From the NCBI RefSeq assembly GCF_018138715.1, contig NZ_JAGSHX010000006.1, forward strand, positions 6,944,001 to 7,008,000: a DNA stretch of 64,000 bases, written 5' to 3'. The notes below the pieces were generated by a model. The model had not been told where the DNA came from. It saw only the letters and a program-made list of their open reading frames with translations, and did not search any database. Within the stretch, counting starts at the first letter, position 1; each line of letters opens with the position of its first letter. Shown here one piece after another: positions 63,489 through 64,000 of this stretch. Both the position numbers and the translations under genes were made by a program. This DNA comes from Streptomyces asiaticus. GTDB taxonomy: Bacteria > Actinomycetota > Actinomycetes > Streptomycetales > Streptomycetaceae.

Positions 63489-64000
63489 TCACTTCTCGAC
63501 GGCGTCCAGGGCGTCCGCGAGCCCGGCGCCGTAGAAGCCGTTGTACCGCTTGCCGCCCTCGCACACCGCGTCGGCCGTGCCGTCGCCGTCGATGTCGTAC
63601 GGCGTCGGGCAGGCCAGGTCATCGGCCTCGGCCTTGAGCAGCGCCTTCACCTGCCAGGGGGAGGCGTGCGGATGGGTGCTCTTGATGAGCGCCGCGACAC
63701 CGGCCACATGCGGCGAGGCCATCGACGTGCCCGCCATGTAGCCGTACTGCCCGCCCGGCAGCGTGTTGTAGATCAGGCCGCTGGTGGCCGGGGGCTCGGG
63801 CTTCTGGTAGACGGTGCTGTCGCCGCCGGGGGCCGCGATGTCGATGATCCCCAGGCCGTAGTTGGAGAACGAGGACTTCAGCCCCTTGGCGCCGGTCGAG
63901 GCGACCGTGACGACGCCCGGCAGCTGGGTCGGGATGTCCAGGCAGACGCTCGGGTCCACCTCCCGGTCACCAGGGGTGGTGTCGTTGGGGCTGGAGGGGT
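63489..64000 (-). CDS. S8 family serine peptidase (subtilase), C-terminal part
   Basis: About 170 C-terminal residues; the gene enters from the right edge. The catalytic serine box [18 protein letters not shown] is present, preceded by [35 protein letters not shown], the usual subtilase approach. The Asp and His parts of the triad lie outside the window. [41 protein letters not shown] matches the ends of secreted Streptomyces subtilases (with a DxDGDG calcium-type loop). Secretion is expected but the signal peptide is not visible. Confidence 0.92.
   Translation of the reverse strand, partial: PSSPNDTTPGDREVDPSVCLDIPTQLPGVVTVASTGAKGLKSSFSNYGLGIIDIAAPGGDSTVYQKPEPPATSGLIYNTLPGGQYGYMAGTSMASPHVAGVAALIKSTHPHASPWQVKALLKAEADDLACPTPYDIDGDGTADAVCEGGKRYNGFYGAGLADALDAVEK

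Overview
This is chromosomal DNA of a Streptomyces. The evidence is the very high GC content, GTG starts, 4-base stop/start overlaps, and a stretch (about 17-44 kb) whose gene content and order I recognise from the S. coelicolor SCO1838-SCO1867 neighbourhood: ectABCD, the LAETG-anchored protein, the cob operon, pit, ABC-F, gbn and enoyl-CoA hydratase. I see no prophage, IS element, CRISPR array, rRNA or tRNA gene.

Layout. 0-6 kb: the tail of an IlvD/Edd-type sugar-acid dehydratase, then a sugar ABC importer (two permeases and a solute-binding lipoprotein, no ATPase) with a Gfo/Idh/MocA oxidoreductase and a PmoA-like protein, behind LacI-type operators. 6-10 kb: polysaccharide deacetylase, secreted parallel beta-helix protein, purine permease. 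10-17 kb: aldo/keto reductase, NarL-type two-component pair, IclR regulator divergent from a ketoglutarate-semialdehyde-type dehydrogenase, class V PLP enzyme. 17-20 kb: ectABCD on the minus strand. 20.7-24.8 kb: SigE-family sigma factor with a membrane partner, amidohydrolase, LAETG surface protein. 25-34.5 kb: an eight-gene minus-strand cobalamin operon (cobD-cobQ-chelatase-cobO-cobB-cobE-cbiX-cobC) behind a B12 riboswitch. 35-36.5 kb: Pit phosphate transporter with a PHO box. 36.8-43.7 kb: class II aldolase, alpha/beta hydrolase, a hypothetical protein, ABC-F ATPase preceded by a tiny leader ORF, gbn, enoyl-CoA hydratase. 43.8-50.7 kb: SpoIIE-type phosphatase divergent from a soluble poly-HAMP hybrid kinase and a REC-coiled-coil regulator, laid out like the osmoadaptation locus osaC/osaAB. 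50.7-54.1 kb: Asp23/Gls24-AmaP envelope cluster. 54.8-64 kb: SDR, GH15, SURF1, zinc-ribbon protein, DEDDh exonuclease, lipoprotein, sterol-desaturase-like protein, lysoplasmalogenase, membrane protein and part of a subtilase.

Themes. Osmotic and envelope stress functions are concentrated here (ectoine/hydroxyectoine, an Osa-like signalling locus, Asp23/AmaP). Several genes carry predicted RNA- or metabolite-level control: the B12 riboswitch with a leader ORF, a leaderless seven-residue leader peptide before the ABC-F gene, the PHO box, and structured DNA before gbn. The gaps between convergent genes are rich in palindromic and tandem repeats, and many proteins carry short repeat-encoded low-complexity tails or insertions.
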